Origin: AP-16 sp963755055
GTDB taxonomy: Bacteria; Pseudomonadota; Alphaproteobacteria; Rhizobiales; Xanthobacteraceae
Assembly: GCA_963755055.1 (NCBI GenBank)
Contig: CAVWIS010000012.1
Location: 431,130 to 495,129, forward strand
Reading direction: 5' to 3'
Length of the DNA: 64,000 nucleotides
In this document: piece after piece, positions 63,784-64,000 of the stretch
Position numbering within the stretch: the stretch's first letter is position 1
Layout of the letters: every line of letters begins with the position of its first letter
Position numbers and translations under genes: made by a program
The notes under the pieces: generated by a model
What the model was told of the DNA's origin: nothing
Databases searched by the model: none
What the model saw: the letters and a program-made list of their open reading frames with translations, nothing else

Positions 63784-64000
63784 ATGGTGCAGCGGGTCTC
63801 AACGGTCGCATTCGAGGGCATCGAGGCGCGGGCGGTCGACGTCCAGGTGCAGGTCGCGCCGGGCCTGCCGAAGTTCCATGTCGTCGGGCTGCCCGACAAG
63901 GCGGTGTCCGAGGCCCGCGAGCGGGTGCGCGCGGCGCTGACCGCGTCGGGCCTGGCGCTGCCGGCGCGGCGCATCATCGTCAACCTGGCACCCGCCGACA
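63784..64000 (+). CDS. YifB/ComM-like Mg-chelatase-type AAA ATPase, N-terminal part cut by the window edge
   Basis: The first 72 codons (MVQRVSTVAFEGIEARAVDV, VDVQVQVAPGLPKFHVVGLP, EARERVRAALTASGLALPAR) match the N-terminal domain of the YifB/ComM family, the helicase-like factor that aids branch migration in natural transformation and is otherwise widespread. The gene runs off the right edge. Upstream 180 bases separate it from the divergent metallophosphoesterase gene; nothing else is recognised there. Confidence 0.9.
   Translation, partial: MVQRVSTVAFEGIEARAVDVQVQVAPGLPKFHVVGLPDKAVSEARERVRAALTASGLALPARRIIVNLAPAD

Overview
The window looks like the chromosome of a high-GC alphaproteobacterium of the order Hyphomicrobiales (Rhizobiales), closest in gene content and order to the Bradyrhizobiaceae/Xanthobacteraceae. 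The grounds are the gene blocks aroA-cmk-rpsA, infC-rpmI-rplT-pheS-pheT, (RNase D-like)-lptA-lptB-rpoN-hpf-ptsN, hrcA-grpE-dnaK-dnaJ with rph-rdgB-hemW diverging from hrcA, and (LppC-like)/rsmI-yraN with gshB and comM nearby. Lineage-typical small families (FYDLN acid-domain protein, DUF1150, DUF2244) and GCGCATGTT-type intergenic palindromes point the same way. The species cannot be named from the sequence alone. No rRNA operon, transposase, integrase, phage gene or CRISPR array was seen. The region is mainly core chromosome with a few accessory insertions.

Layout. 1-3.4 kb: rpsA (cut by the left edge), cmk and aroA on the minus strand, and a FYDLN acid-domain protein on the plus strand. 3.5-6.7 kb: tRNA-Ala(GGC), then a striking 945-residue protein in which a trypsin-like fold is split by one block of five propeller-like repeats and followed by five more. 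6.7-16.6 kb: a periplasmic lactonase-like propeller protein, a TonB/TolA-like proline-rich protein, an unknown Rossmann-like protein, dapB, gpmA with a GNAT gene, an MFS transporter, a DUF2244 protein, nth, an EI24/CysZ-like membrane protein and a YiiX-like cysteine hydrolase. 16.8-26 kb: an exported flavin amine oxidase, the phenylalanyl-tRNA synthetase and IF3/L35/L20 cluster, and two adjacent GT4 glycosyltransferases. infC appears to start at an AUU codon.

26-40 kb: an alpha/beta hydrolase, an SDR gene, queG with a GST gene, an uppP-like gene, an NDUFA9-like SDR, tRNA-Leu(CAG), then the RNase D-like, LPS-export, sigma-54 and PTS-Ntr cluster. In that cluster lptC is absent from its usual place and hpf carries a one-base frameshift. 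DUF1150 and Hsp20 genes follow. 40-47 kb: an orphan UgpB-like binding protein, a ketopantoate reductase-like gene, a TauD-family dioxygenase coupled to a serine beta-lactamase-like gene, a doubled DUF1330 protein, pyrF, an FMN reductase and a PmtA-like methyltransferase. 47-54 kb: dnaJ, dnaK, an unknown exported protein, grpE and hrcA. 54-64 kb: rph, rdgB, hemW, an LppC-like lipoprotein, rsmI, yraN, a chemoreceptor, gshB, a cupredoxin, a metallophosphoesterase with a frameshifted Tat signal, and the start of comM.

Working together: the chaperone genes dnaK, grpE and hsp20 each have a sigma-32 (RpoH)-like promoter in view, which suggests one heat-shock regulon. lptA, lptB, uppP, the two glycosyltransferases and the LppC-like lipoprotein belong to envelope assembly. 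At least six GCGCATG-type or related palindromes sit between genes, several directly at stop codons, where they probably act as transcript ends. The most unusual single object is the nested protease/propeller protein at 3.8-6.7 kb. The most testable anomalies are the two one-base insertions in hpf and the metallophosphoesterase gene.
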